Shown piece after piece: positions 43,587 through 54,979 of a stretch of DNA of 64,000 bases. Origin of the DNA: G965222535 sp965222535 (GTDB lineage Bacteria > Pseudomonadota > Gammaproteobacteria > HK1); NCBI GenBank assembly GCA_965222535.1, contig OZ244957.1, forward strand, positions 2,604,001-2,668,000, in the 5' to 3' direction. Each line of letters begins with the position of its first letter. The stretch's first letter is position 1. The notes beneath the pieces are model-generated. The model saw only the letters and a list, made by a program, of their open reading frames with translations. It did not search any database and was not told the DNA's origin. Both the position numbers and the translations under genes were made by a program.

Positions 43587-44594
43587 ATGAACCCTGCTGA
43601 TCTTGATAGTACGGCTGCGGCAAGCGCGGCTGAGCGCCGTTCCACGGCGTGCGGCGCGGTGCCGCAGTTCGATAGCGAGGCCCTGTTTTGCGCCGCGCAT
43701 CCTCTGCATCCCGCATCACTTGAGCGCCTGCGCGAAGCCGTCACTCACACCGGCTTCTTGAAATTGCGTGGCACGGCGCCAGCGGCGTTGCAGACGCCCC
43801 CGGTGTTGCGTGCCTACGCTGATTTTTTTGCGCTGCCGACAGCGCAAAAAGCGGCGCTCGATATGTCACTCACCGATTCCAATCGTGGCTGGGGGCACGC
43901 GGGCAGCGAACAAGTGAACGCAGTTGCCAACGCCGACTACAAAGAGTTCTTTGACAGCGGGGTGGAGCTTCCAGACGGCGATTGGCGTCAGCAAATGACC
44001 TACTACTACCCCAATCGCTGGCCCGCGATGCTGCCACAGTTTCGCAGCGTATTACTGGCGTATTATCACAGCGCCTGCCACCTAGCACTGCAAGTGTTGC
44101 ACCGCGTATTGGAAGTGATTGGCGTGCCAGCGGCGCATTTTAAAGATGCTTTCAGGCACCCGATGGCGTTGCTGCGAGGCAACTATTATCCACCGCGCTC
44201 AACAACAATGACGGCGCTGGATTATGGCATCGCGCCTCATACCGACTATGGCTGCCTGACCTTACTTGTCGGTGATGGCAGCCCGGGACTTGAAATTCAA
44301 ACGCTTGACGGGCAATGGATCGAAGTAACTACAGGGCTAGATGAGATGGTCGTCAACTTTGGCGAAATGCTGACGCTGTGGACCTCAAATCAAGTACGCG
44401 CGACGCCCCATCGAGTGATCGGTTTAAATCAGCCGCGCTATTCGGTGGTGTTGTTCTTCAATCCTGACCACGACACCGCCATCACCGCCGATGGTAGCGT
44501 GTTGGCCGGCGAATACCTCAGCAGGCGTTATGATCAAACCTACACCCACAGGCAGCATAAGACCGCGCAACAAGCACCGCATTTTGACTTCTAG
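43587..44594 (+). CDS. 2-oxoglutarate/Fe(II)-dependent oxygenase, isopenicillin N synthase-like
   Basis: 335 residues from ATG 43587 (GAGG 8 nt upstream). The non-haem N domain is followed by the jelly-roll core with the iron ligands H and D in APHTDYGCLTLLV, the distal H in RATPHRVIG, and the RxS pair in RYSVVLFF. The family oxidises small molecules, including flavonoids, ethylene precursors and beta-lactam precursors; the real substrate is unknown. It starts 18 bp after the KAP gene but differs in base composition, so an operon is doubtful. It converges with the molybdopterin oxidoreductase gene. Confidence 0.82.
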   Translation: MNPADLDSTAAASAAERRSTACGAVPQFDSEALFCAAHPLHPASLERLREAVTHTGFLKLRGTAPAALQTPPVLRAYADFFALPTAQKAALDMSLTDSNRGWGHAGSEQVNAVANADYKEFFDSGVELPDGDWRQQMTYYYPNRWPAMLPQFRSVLLAYYHSACHLALQVLHRVLEVIGVPAAHFKDAFRHPMALLRGNYYPPRSTTMTALDYGIAPHTDYGCLTLLVGDGSPGLEIQTLDGQWIEVTTGLDEMVVNFGEMLTLWTSNQVRATPHRVIGLNQPRYSVVLFFNPDHDTAITADGSVLAGEYLSRRYDQTYTHRQHKTAQQAPHFDF

Positions 44595-44630
44595 CTGGGG
44601 CGCGGCCTGCCTTGCAGTGTGCCCATGCCA

Positions 44631-46727
44631 TCATTCATCCGCCGCTGCACATCTAACCCACACTGCCGTGTCATGGAATGCAGCGCCGCCGATCGGTGCG
44701 ATGCGATCAGCACTGGTCAGCGTGTTGATGCCTTGACGCAACGCGAAATTGTGGTTCGGCCAGATGCTCTCGATAATCACTACGCCGGATTGCACGCCAT
44801 TGAAGTGTTGCGCATGGAGCGTTATCGCGCCACGCTGGTTGCCGACACGCGCGAGAGCGTTGTCGCCAAGCCCGACAGCCGCCGCGTCCGTAGGGTGGAT
44901 CATCAGCGTTGGACGGCTTTCTCTGCGCTGCGATGTTGCCGCTTCATTGAAGCTGCTGTTGAGGTAGTTGCGCGCCGGAGCGGTGACTAGGCGGAATGGG
45001 TGGACACTGTCGGCTTGTTCGATGACTGGCCAGTGATCGGGCAATTGCGGCATCTTGGCGGCAGCGTATTGCGGCCCCATCCAAGGCGGCTGCTGGGGGT
45101 TCCAGTCGGCGGCGAAATGAAACCGACCATCGCCGGTGGCGAAGCCGTTGAGGTAGTGCGCGGTGGCAAAATCCGGCTGGCAATCAAACCAGCGCTCGGC
45201 TTCAAGCTGCGCCAGCGCCCCCCAGCCGGAAGCCTTCAGCGTGTGATCGATAATTTCCCGAGAGGACATTTTTAAACCGGCGTGTTCGGCTCCTAAGCGC
45301 TGCGCCAAGTCGCTGATCAGCTGATGGTTTGAACGGCACTCCCCCGGTGGCTCGATGATCTGTGTGCCCAACAAGATGTGCTGCTGGCCGCCGGCCTGAT
45401 AGACGTCATCATGCTCAAGGAACATCGTCGCCGGTAGCACAATATCGGCCACCTTGGCGGTATCGGTCATAAACTGCTCGTGGACGCAGACGAACAGATC
45501 ATCGCGCATAAAGCCACGGCGCACCAGACTCTGCTCAGGGGCGACAGCAAGCGGATTGGTGCTCTGGATCAACAGGGCGGTCACCGGAGGACGGTGCGGC
45601 AACAGGTCGCTGCGATCACCGCACAATATCGGGCCAATGCGGCTCTGGTCGAGCAAGCGAATGCCGGGATCGATGCGGTCAAGGCCTTCGATCAGCGTTT
45701 TATCCCAATGAAAGATGGCCCCATTGCTGTGGAATGCGCCGCCGCCGCGGTACTGCCAGCAACCGGCGACGACACTCACGCTGAGCGCGGCGTGCATGTT
45801 GACCGCGCCATTTCGCTGGCGCGTGAAACCAAACCCCAAGCGGAAGAAAGTGCGCTGCGTGTGGCCAATCTCTCGCGCTAGTTTCTCGATCGCAGCGGCT
45901 TCTAAGCCGGTGATCGTCGCCGCCCATGCCGGCGTTTTATCGCGCAGATGCTCTTCCAGTCGCTTGGGGCAGTCACTGTAGCGCGACAGGTACGCACGAT
46001 CGGCCAACTGGTCGCGGAACAGCACATGCATCAATGCGCACGCGAGGGCACCGTCGCTCCCCGGTCGAATGCAGAAGAAGTCGTCGGCTTGTTTTGCGGT
46101 GGCGTTGCGGTAAGTGTCGATCACCACTAAGCGGGCAGCACGATTGCGCTGTGCGCGCAAGGCATGGGTCATGACGTTGACTTGCGTACTGGCGGCGTTG
46201 GTGCCCCAGATGATCACCAGATCAGCAAGCGCCATCTCGCGCGGATCGACCCCCGCCAAACGCCCCGTGCCGGCTATAAAACCGCTGTAGGACGCGGTGG
46301 AGCAGATCGTCGAGTGTTGACCAGAGTAGCGTTTGACATGGCGCAGACAATTGATGCCATCGCGCATCACCAAACCCATCGTGCCCGCATAGTAATACGG
46401 CCAGACGCTTTCGCTGCCGTGTTGCTGCTCGGCTTTAAGCAGCGCCTCAGCGACCTCATCTAGAGCTTGTTCCCAGGTAATGCGCTCAAACTGTTGACTT
46501 CCCTTGCTGCCAATCCGGCGCTGCGGATGCAATACACGATCCGGGTGGTGGATGCGCTCCGTGTAGCGACTGACTTTGCTGCAAATGACGCCCGCGGTAT
46601 AGCTGTTATCGGCGGCACCACGCACTTTGCCGATACGCTGCGCGTCAATGCGCTCCACTTCCAAAGCGCAAGTGGAAGGGCAATCGTGTGGGCAGGCAGT
46701 CGCCCTAAAGTCAGCAGAAGTGGACAT
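44631..46727 (-). CDS. Molybdopterin-dependent oxidoreductase, 4Fe-4S type
   Basis: 698 residues. The N-terminal 4Fe-4S motif is CPHDCPSTCALE with the fourth cysteine in GVICSKV; then the Mo-bis-MGD domains (TWEQALDEVAEALL, IIWGTNAASTQVNV, FFCIRPGSDGALACALMH) and the C-terminal dinucleotide-binding domain (MIHPTDAAAVGLGDNAL). No twin-arginine signal, so cytoplasmic. It is most like the broad family of formate dehydrogenase/thiosulfate reductase-like soluble enzymes. The likely metal-ligand segment is ICSTASYSGF. Substrate not predictable; no partner subunit is adjacent. Confidence 0.85.
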   Translation of the reverse strand: MSTSADFRATACPHDCPSTCALEVERIDAQRIGKVRGAADNSYTAGVICSKVSRYTERIHHPDRVLHPQRRIGSKGSQQFERITWEQALDEVAEALLKAEQQHGSESVWPYYYAGTMGLVMRDGINCLRHVKRYSGQHSTICSTASYSGFIAGTGRLAGVDPREMALADLVIIWGTNAASTQVNVMTHALRAQRNRAARLVVIDTYRNATAKQADDFFCIRPGSDGALACALMHVLFRDQLADRAYLSRYSDCPKRLEEHLRDKTPAWAATITGLEAAAIEKLAREIGHTQRTFFRLGFGFTRQRNGAVNMHAALSVSVVAGCWQYRGGGAFHSNGAIFHWDKTLIEGLDRIDPGIRLLDQSRIGPILCGDRSDLLPHRPPVTALLIQSTNPLAVAPEQSLVRRGFMRDDLFVCVHEQFMTDTAKVADIVLPATMFLEHDDVYQAGGQQHILLGTQIIEPPGECRSNHQLISDLAQRLGAEHAGLKMSSREIIDHTLKASGWGALAQLEAERWFDCQPDFATAHYLNGFATGDGRFHFAADWNPQQPPWMGPQYAAAKMPQLPDHWPVIEQADSVHPFRLVTAPARNYLNSSFNEAATSQRRESRPTLMIHPTDAAAVGLGDNALARVGNQRGAITLHAQHFNGVQSGVVIIESIWPNHNFALRQGINTLTSADRIAPIGGAAFHDTAVWVRCAAADE

Positions 46728-46790
46728 GGTATGGCGGGGCTGCTCTAGCGGGGGAGGGGGAGGGTATGAGTGATCCTTTGGGATAGCGCA

Positions 46791-48341
46791 TCACGTTTGG
46801 CGGTGCGGCTTCAAAGGCAGTTTCACAGGTCGGTGCTGATAGCCAGTGAACGGTGCGCCGAGGGGCGCGGTGCGCACGCCGGGTCGCAGGTGACGGTAAG
46901 CGATCCGCTCGGTGCGGCAGTTCGACAACCCCGGCGCTTCAGTGTTGATGATGCGTGACGCAATCGGTGCAAAGTCAGCACGGAAATGAACGCTGCTCTT
47001 GACCCCGATGAGGCGCAGTTTTGTCGGATCAATGCCAATATGGGTGAAGACCGCCAGATCCAAGCATTGGCAACGCTTGGTGCTGATGATCACGCGCACC
47101 GCTGCATCCCGTGCAAGCACTCTCAGCAGTGCTGCGGGCCCAAGCTCGGCGATGCCGCCACGATTCATAAGGCCAGTGAACGCAAACTGGCCGTCGCTTA
47201 GGGCTTCAACGCTAAAGGTGGCGTTGAAGCGCGGCTGCTTCAGCGCACCGCTGCGGTTTCCGAGGGGGCCTGCAATAATCGCTCCAACTCCAGCGGCATG
47301 GGCTTTTTGCGCCATAACGGGATCACACAACAGCGCCAGCACGGCGTCGTGTGCACCGCCATCCACCATCGCCTGCAGCAGGCCGGTGGTGTCGGAAGTT
47401 GCCCCCGCCCCCGCATTGTCCTGCACGTCCGCCAACACCACCGGTTTGTCAGATTGCGCCGCAAGCGCTATTGCAACCGCGTCTTTCGCCGCTATAAGCG
47501 CGCTGTCGAATGACGCCTCGGCGGCGACAAAAGCGCCAAGCAGCCGCTCGACTTCGGCTTCGGCGGCCTTGCGAGAGAAAGCATACGCAACAATCGATGC
47601 GCCCGCATGGTAAATGTCGGCGAGCGGGAAACCCATCGCAATATCCGCGGAAATCACCCGCTGTTGGCTTTCAGGCAGCAGGGCATACAACGCAGCACCA
47701 ACGCCGGTGCCGGTATATTGCGCCGGCAGAGGGATCAGAAAAGGTACCTGGCGGAACGCTTTGTGAAGCGTTTCACCCGCCAGAAGGCGGTTGAGTATAG
47801 CAACCCCTCGGGTGCCGGTGTCGGCCATATCAAGATGTGGATAGGTGCGGTAGATCAGCAGACAACTGGCGTGGCGCACCATCGCCGGCGTGATGTTGGC
47901 ATGCAGATCCAGGCTGACAACGATCGGCATCGCCTCGCCAACCCGCTTTCGGATGCGCGACAAAAGCTCCCCTTCTCCATCGGCAAAACTCTCGACGACC
48001 ATCGCGCCATGCAGATCAAGGTAGATCCCATCCAGATCGCCCGCCTTGGCGATGCCATCAACGATCATTGCAGCAATCCACTCAAAGGCATCGTCGGTAA
48101 CATGAGCACAAGGCTCAGCCGAGCACCACAGTAGCGGTGCCAATTCGATGTCAGGTTCCGCTTCAGCGGCATCGATAAAGCCTGCGATGGGAATATTGGC
48201 ACCCGCCATCTGTTTGACAAGCGCCTCACCGCGTAGCAGGCCAGGCCATGCATCGGGCATCGTAAAATCGGCACGGGTAGCGTTCGTTGCCCCGAATGTA
48301 TTGGTCTCATGCTGGAAGCCAGCAATCAGTATTTTTTTAAT
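46791..48341 (-). CDS. M81-family metallopeptidase (MlrC-like)
   Basis: 516 residues if started at ATT 48341. The first ATG (48260) would drop the family-defining N-terminus KILIAGFQHETNTFGATNAT, which is encoded in frame just upstream. Between that and an upstream stop there is no ATG, GTG or TTG; ATT at 48339-48341 has AAAAGGG about 9 nt before it. Other markers are YLDLHGAMVVE, SLDLHANITPAMV and RTYPHLDMADTG, plausible zinc ligands. MlrC cleaves linearised microcystin in other bacteria; most homologues have unknown substrates. The C-terminal MlrC domain is present. Confidence 0.82.
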   Translation of the reverse strand: MKKILIAGFQHETNTFGATNATRADFTMPDAWPGLLRGEALVKQMAGANIPIAGFIDAAEAEPDIELAPLLWCSAEPCAHVTDDAFEWIAAMIVDGIAKAGDLDGIYLDLHGAMVVESFADGEGELLSRIRKRVGEAMPIVVSLDLHANITPAMVRHASCLLIYRTYPHLDMADTGTRGVAILNRLLAGETLHKAFRQVPFLIPLPAQYTGTGVGAALYALLPESQQRVISADIAMGFPLADIYHAGASIVAYAFSRKAAEAEVERLLGAFVAAEASFDSALIAAKDAVAIALAAQSDKPVVLADVQDNAGAGATSDTTGLLQAMVDGGAHDAVLALLCDPVMAQKAHAAGVGAIIAGPLGNRSGALKQPRFNATFSVEALSDGQFAFTGLMNRGGIAELGPAALLRVLARDAAVRVIISTKRCQCLDLAVFTHIGIDPTKLRLIGVKSSVHFRADFAPIASRIINTEAPGLSNCRTERIAYRHLRPGVRTAPLGAPFTGYQHRPVKLPLKPHRQT

Positions 48342-48405
48342 GTGGCTTAGCCCTTTTAAGCACGCTCTGGTGTGTCATGGAACATCCAAAGTTTTTCGAG
48401 GTTCC

Positions 48406-48653
48406 CTACTGGGGCAGCCCTCCCTCCTGCCGCCGCACAGCAAGGCGCTCGAGTACTGCCAGCTTCTCCTCGCGCGTCATGATCAGCCACTCGCGCACCT
48501 CGTCTAGGGTGCGATAGCAACCATCGCAAAACAATGCGCCTGCGCTAAAGCGGCACACCTGCACGCACGGCGAGGCTACCGAGTGATCAATGGTAAGGCG
48601 GCGTACGCGGCGGCGCGCTCTGATGCGCAAGTGCTGGGAATGCGAAGAATCGC

Positions 48654-48657
<4 letters not shown>
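48406..48657 (-). CDS. DUF1289 protein
   Basis: 83 residues. The four-cysteine pattern SPCVQVC and FCDGCYRTLDEVREW is diagnostic of DUF1289, a small putative Fe-S or zinc protein. Its ATG overlaps the ettA stop by 4 bp (ATGA type), so translation is coupled. The basic N-terminus RIRARRRVRR is not conserved. Function unknown. Confidence 0.88.
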
Positions 48658-50318
<1,661 letters not shown>

Positions 50319-50382
50319 GAATTACTCCTAGGTACCTCGAAAAACTTTGGATGGGATGAGAAAGGCGAGATCTGCAATGCGT

Positions 50383-50772
50383 TTCATAGCTGTCCAACGA
50401 CCAAGCTCAGCGGCGGTGTAGCGGTCCACTGTATTTGCTTGTTATGCAATTCTTTTAAGAACTCTGGGGCTAAGTCCGCACCGTTTGACCACACTACAGT
50501 CTCTAACTCAGGGTCAACTGACACCTTTGCGAATACCTCAACTTTTTAAGTGCTTTGAAGACAGGGACATTAAGGCTATCTTTAAGATCAACTTCACCCG
50601 CAGTTCCGTCATCAAATGACACCCAGATTTTGAAGTCCGCCAGATACTGCACAGATTTAATATGTAGCATAGTGTTTAATATATTGAGAGCTTTGCGCAA
50701 AACCGATAAGAGACCGGAATAACGACCATAGCTGCATAATATTTGGATAGAAACAGGCTCAAACATACTCAT
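50383..50772 (-). pseudogene. DUF2442 protein with a frameshift
   Basis: The frame from 50772 gives IKSVQYLADFKIWVSFDDGT and GEVDLKDSLNVPVFKALKK, then leaves the family pattern. The continuation FAKVSVDPELETVVWSNGAD and LAPEFLKEL lies in another frame to the stop at 50383. The break falls at an A5 run near 50551; one extra A would restore the frame. The DUF2442 start is likely the ATG at 50670; the 34 residues before it are not recognised. It could be a pseudogene, a sequencing error or slippage-dependent expression. Confidence 0.65.
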
Positions 50773-51153
50773 TTATCACCAATGAATTCCTTTTTCGCAC
50801 CTGCTTGCTTTGCCACACTGCCGTTTTTTTACTTGTGCAAAGCTCTCATTATTACTGGTGTTCAATCAAAATGCTTGATTGGGTACGGTACTTGCTTCGC
50901 AAGGGCTCTCAGGTGGGGAGAGTAGGGGGTTTTGCACTCCTTAAAGTCGCTGCTGCATTTGACGCTCTTCACCATCCCAGAGCTTCGCCCTTCACCGTCA
51001 AACGCGCGACTCAAGAGGTGCGCAAAACGGTCTCCCTCGCCTATTGAGCATCTTCAAGTAACAACAAGTATATACTCATGGGCACCTCGAAAGCTGGGTT
51101 TTCGCAGCTCCCTTAGGGGGCCCCATTCCTCCCACCAAAGTGAGTATTGAACA
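50773..51153. repeat. Repeat-derived spacer before the FAH gene
   Basis: Fragments of the large repeat appear: CAAAACGGTCTCCCTCGCC, the phrase TATATACTCATG, and a family-A palindrome near 51080-51115 (GGGCACCTCGAAAGC). No gene was recognised. Confidence 0.55.
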
Positions 51154-51999
51154 ATGAAACTAATGCGTTACGGAGCGGCCGGCAAGGAACGACCGGGGAT
51201 CATTGACGCGGCGGGACAGTTGCGCGATTTATCGCAATATGTCGATGATCTAAGCGGGGAGCATTTGTCTGATGCGGCGATGGGTGCGTTGCGTGCACTT
51301 GATCCAGCGGCATTGCCTTTGGTTGAAGGCGATCCGCGGTATGGCCCATGTGTTGCCAAGATGGGAAAATTGCTCGGCATTGGTCTCAATTACTCCGATC
51401 ATGCCGCGGAAACCAAGTCCAGAATCCCCCAACACCCGATCGTTTTCCTGAAGGCCACATCGTCTATTATCGGCCCCAATGACACGGTTGTATTACCGCG
51501 CAATGCCAGTAAGGCGGACTGGGAGGTGGAACTCGGAGTGGTCATCGGCAAGCCGTGTAAGTACGTCAGCGAAGCCGATGCGCTCGATTATGTCGCTGGG
51601 TATTGCATCGTCAACGATGTTTCAGAGCGCCATTTTCAGACGCAAATCAGCGGTCAGTGGACGAAAGGTAAATCCTGCGACACCTTCGGCCCGCTCGGTC
51701 CTTGGCTGGTGACGCGCGATGAGGTAGGCGACCCACAGAATCTGCGCCTCTCTCTGAGCGTCAATGGCGTTGCGATGCAAAGCGGCAATACGGCCAACAT
51801 GATCTTCACGGTGCGACAGATCATTGCCCATCTGTCGCAGTTGATGACCCTTCATCCTGGCGATACCATCAGCAGCGGGACGCCCGCCGGGGTGGCGATG
51901 GGCATGGCTGAGCCGCGCTACCTGCGACCTGAAGATGTCATGGAAGTGTCGATTGAAGGGCTTGGGCGGCAACGTCAAGCGGTCACTGCCGACACCTAG
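51154..51999 (+). CDS. Fumarylacetoacetate hydrolase-family enzyme
   Basis: 281 residues. The N-terminal cap domain (KLMRYGAAGKERPG) is followed by the FAH core: KLLGIGLNYSDHAAET, PIVFLKATSSIIGPND, the metal ligands in DWEVELGVVIG, and GYCIVNDVSERHFQ; the C-terminus has ISSGTPAGVAMG. Similar enzymes act as ureidoglycolate lyase, 2-keto-4-pentenoate hydratase or acylpyruvase. The substrate cannot be assigned. Monocistronic, flanked by repeats. Confidence 0.85.
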   Translation: MKLMRYGAAGKERPGIIDAAGQLRDLSQYVDDLSGEHLSDAAMGALRALDPAALPLVEGDPRYGPCVAKMGKLLGIGLNYSDHAAETKSRIPQHPIVFLKATSSIIGPNDTVVLPRNASKADWEVELGVVIGKPCKYVSEADALDYVAGYCIVNDVSERHFQTQISGQWTKGKSCDTFGPLGPWLVTRDEVGDPQNLRLSLSVNGVAMQSGNTANMIFTVRQIIAHLSQLMTLHPGDTISSGTPAGVAMGMAEPRYLRPEDVMEVSIEGLGRQRQAVTADT

Positions 52000-52096
52000 C
52001 GAACGCCTCCAGCAAAGGGCGCGGCAAAGGGCGGTGCCCCAAGGCTCGAACGCCTTTGGCTAGTGCCTTCAACTGCTCACCCCCGAGCGGTTACGC

Positions 52097-53425
52097 TCAG
52101 TTAGGCGTCGCAGAGTCTTCGGCTTCGCCATCCTCGCACGATGCAACAAGGGGCGCATAGTGGGCGGCGATATAGTCGTCCACGAGCTGCTCGAATTGTT
52201 CGGCAATATGCCCCCCGCGCAGCGTGACGGTCTTTTGTCCATCGACAAACACCGGTGCTGCGGGTGCTTCCCCGGTGCCGGGCAGGCTGATGCCGATGTT
52301 GGCGTGTCGGCTCTCGCCAGGCCCATTGACGACGCAACCCATGACGGCCACCGAGAGGGTTTCAACCCCGTGGTAGCGCTTTTTCCAGTGCGGCATCTGG
52401 GTGCGCAGATGGGTCTCAATACGCTGCGCCAGTTGCTGAAAAACCTGGCTGGTGGTGCGCCCACACCCCGGGCATGCGATGACCTGCGGGGTGAACGCAC
52501 GCAACCCCATGGTTTGGAGGATCTCCTGCGCGACGATGACCTCCTGACAGCGGTCACCATCCACTGCCGGCGTCAACGACACGCGGATTGTATCGCCGAT
52601 CCCTTTTTGTAGCAGGACCGCCATCGCTGCCGTGGAGGCGACGATCCCCTTGGAGCCCATGCCAGCTTCGGTGAGGCCGAGGTGCAGCGCATAATCCCCG
52701 GCTGCCGCCAGATCGGTATAGACCGCTATCAGATCCTGTACCCCGCTGACCTTGCACGACAACACTAGGCGATCGCGCCGGAGTCCTGAGCGCTCGGCTT
52801 GCTCGGCACTCTCTAATGCCGACGTCACCAGCGCCTGATGGATCACCGCACGCGCTTCCAAGGGTTGCGCACGGCGGGCGTTTTCGTCCATTTTGCGCGC
52901 CAACAAGGCTTGGTCGAGGCTGCCCCAGTTGACTCCGATGCGTACCGCTTTGGCGTTGTCAACAGCGATCTTTATCAGCGTTGCGAATTGTCCATCGCGC
53001 TTCGCCCCAAAACCCACATTGCCAGGGTTGATGCGGTATTTGGCGAGCGCCGCGGCGCACTGCGGATAATCGTGCAGTAAGCGATGACCGTGGTAGTGAA
53101 AATCCCCGATCAGCGGTACCGTGCAGCCTGCATCATCGAGGCGTTGGCGGATATTGCTGACGGCGGCGGCGGCGGCGGGGGTGTTGACTGTAATGCGCAC
53201 TAATTCCGCGCCGGCGTTGGCGAGTTGGATGATCTGCGCTACGCTGGCGGCGCTATCTTCGGTCGCGGTATTGGTCATTGACTGCACCACAATGGGCGCA
53301 TCGCCACCGATCGTAACCGCTCCTACGGTTACCGCAACACTGCGCCGGCGGGGAAGATTAAACTCCAAGGTGGCACCTTTTTTAGGGTTGACGGACAGAC
53401 TTCTAGTAAGAGGCAAAATGCTCAA
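52097..53425 (-). CDS. ispG: (E)-4-hydroxy-3-methylbut-2-enyl-diphosphate synthase
   Basis: 442 residues from TTG 53425; a second TTG at 53368 gives 423 residues and fits the family start better (EFNLPRRRSVAVTVG). TIM-barrel segment GGDAPIVVQSMTNTATEDS and the C-terminal Fe-S domain with CPGCGRTTSQVFQQ and VMGCVVNGPGE, which hold the three cluster cysteines. It reduces MEcPP to HMBPP in the MEP isoprenoid pathway. The next enzyme back in the pathway, ispF, is 3 kb away. Confidence 0.93.
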   Translation of the reverse strand: MSILPLTRSLSVNPKKGATLEFNLPRRRSVAVTVGAVTIGGDAPIVVQSMTNTATEDSAASVAQIIQLANAGAELVRITVNTPAAAAAVSNIRQRLDDAGCTVPLIGDFHYHGHRLLHDYPQCAAALAKYRINPGNVGFGAKRDGQFATLIKIAVDNAKAVRIGVNWGSLDQALLARKMDENARRAQPLEARAVIHQALVTSALESAEQAERSGLRRDRLVLSCKVSGVQDLIAVYTDLAAAGDYALHLGLTEAGMGSKGIVASTAAMAVLLQKGIGDTIRVSLTPAVDGDRCQEVIVAQEILQTMGLRAFTPQVIACPGCGRTTSQVFQQLAQRIETHLRTQMPHWKKRYHGVETLSVAVMGCVVNGPGESRHANIGISLPGTGEAPAAPVFVDGQKTVTLRGGHIAEQFEQLVDDYIAAHYAPLVASCEDGEAEDSATPN

Positions 53426-53459
53426 GGCGGTGCGAGTTTAGCATACTGCGGGCAGGCTG

Positions 53460-53690
53460 TTTTGGAGCATACAACAGGCTTGCCGCCGATAGGGCACCTT
53501 GAAAAACCAGCTTTGCTGGCTTTTCGAGGTAAGCACGAGGCCCTTGTCTATTGGGTGAAGGGTTATAAATCATTGGCTTACGTTACAGGTGAAGGTGCCC
53601 CGTCCCCCTATTCCATTCATGGTTTTCTAAGGTTTTTGATAGGGAGTCTGGGGCGGTTGGTAAATGTGACGCAAGGTAACGCTAGAGCGG
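53460..53690. repeat. Dispersed repeat between ispG and YcaQ-like gene
   Basis: A perfect family-A palindrome, CCTTGAAAAACCAGC and GCTGGCTTTTCGAGG (53494-53527), is followed by CTTGTCTATTGGGTGAAGGG and AAATCATTGGCTTACG. The same order is seen at 58499-58735. Confidence 0.75.
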
Positions 53691-53695
53691 GCGCT

Positions 53696-54907
53696 TCAGC
53701 GCTTAGGTTCAAAGCCAAGGCGCAACCAATTGGCATCAAAGCCAAGCTGTTCGCAGCCGCAAAAGCGTGCGATGCGATGCAACTCCGCGGTAAGCCGGTG
53801 CAGTCGCTGTTTACCGAATTTGACCCCCGGCTCTGGCCACAGCGCACGCACTGTTAGGCTATCGCGGTGATGCTGTCGTCGCATATCGATGCGCCCGATC
53901 AGGCGATCCCGTTCGAGCAGCGGGAAAACATAATACCCATAGCGCCGTTGTAGCGCCGGGACAAATACTTCAATGCGGTAGTGAAAGCCGAACAAACGGG
54001 CGCAGCGTTTGCGGTCGCGCAGCAGCGGATCGAATGGGCTGAGGACACGAATGCCACCGCTTGGGGGACTCGTGGCATGCGCTTTTTCGCTAATGTCAGG
54101 GCGTGCAAACGCACGTTGTAAGCGACCATCGGCAGCTTCGACATCGATCTCGGTAAGCGCGCCAGCGAGCAGATTGCGTTGCCCCCAGTCCTGCGCCTCG
54201 GCAAGCGTTGCGGCACCCCAGAACGCCGCGATCTCGCCGGCGGTGGCAAATCCTAGGCGATCCAGAGCGCCAGCGCAGGCCCAATCGAGAGCCTCTGCGC
54301 TTGAGCATGACGCGCTGAAATGCTCTTGCGGGATCACTCTTGCGGTCAGATCGAAGACCTTCTGGAAGTCTTCACGGCGGCTGATGGCCAGCTTGCCAGT
54401 GCGCCACAGGAATTCCAGCGCGGTTTTTGACGGGTGCCAACTCCACCACCCGCCGCCGCTGGTGCTGCGCCGCCCGCTGCGATCGGTCACGTCACGTGCT
54501 CTGACGGGGCCATGGTCGCGCACCCGCTCAAGCAGCACCTCCAGCCGGTCAATAAAATTACCGCGTTGCCAGGCTTGCCATTGGGGCGCAAGTTGTGCTG
54601 CGGCGCGCTCAAAGCGCAGCCGCCAATAGAGGAAATAAGCGGTTGGAATGATCGCTGCATCGTGTGTCCAATGCTCAAACAGTTGGCGCGACTCCTCCAG
54701 CAGATGCTGCAATTGTTGCGGGCGGTACTGCTTGTGGCGCGCAGCAAGGATCATGTGATGCGCCCGTTCGACGGTGTTAATGCTGTCGATTTGCACAAAT
54801 CCGAGCTGCTCGATCAATGCCAACAGATCATGAGCGGGGGCTATCAGCGCATGGTGCGCAAGAAACAAGCGCCGTGCTTCGCGGTTCCTAAGGCGATGCA
54901 CGTTCAC
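53696..54907 (-). CDS. YcaQ-like DNA glycosylase (winged-helix, crosslink repair family)
   Basis: 403 residues from GTG 54907. The family pattern is clear: LIEQLGFVQIDSINTVERAHH (the Q-I-D motif of YcaQ/AlkX-type glycosylases), HLLEESRQLFEHWTHDA, then WHPSKTALEFLWRTG and LSPFDPLLRDRKR with the C-terminal RYGYYVFPLLERDRLIGRID. E. coli YcaQ removes alkylated bases and unhooks interstrand crosslinks; the same role is likely. Monocistronic. Confidence 0.88.
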   Translation of the reverse strand: MNVHRLRNREARRLFLAHHALIAPAHDLLALIEQLGFVQIDSINTVERAHHMILAARHKQYRPQQLQHLLEESRQLFEHWTHDAAIIPTAYFLYWRLRFERAAAQLAPQWQAWQRGNFIDRLEVLLERVRDHGPVRARDVTDRSGRRSTSGGGWWSWHPSKTALEFLWRTGKLAISRREDFQKVFDLTARVIPQEHFSASCSSAEALDWACAGALDRLGFATAGEIAAFWGAATLAEAQDWGQRNLLAGALTEIDVEAADGRLQRAFARPDISEKAHATSPPSGGIRVLSPFDPLLRDRKRCARLFGFHYRIEVFVPALQRRYGYYVFPLLERDRLIGRIDMRRQHHRDSLTVRALWPEPGVKFGKQRLHRLTAELHRIARFCGCEQLGFDANWLRLGFEPKR

Positions 54908-54979
54908 GAGAGAATACGGGTTACAATGACAGTGTTGCTGAATTGCGCTGAGCGCGCCACAAAGCCATCAGGCGCAAGG

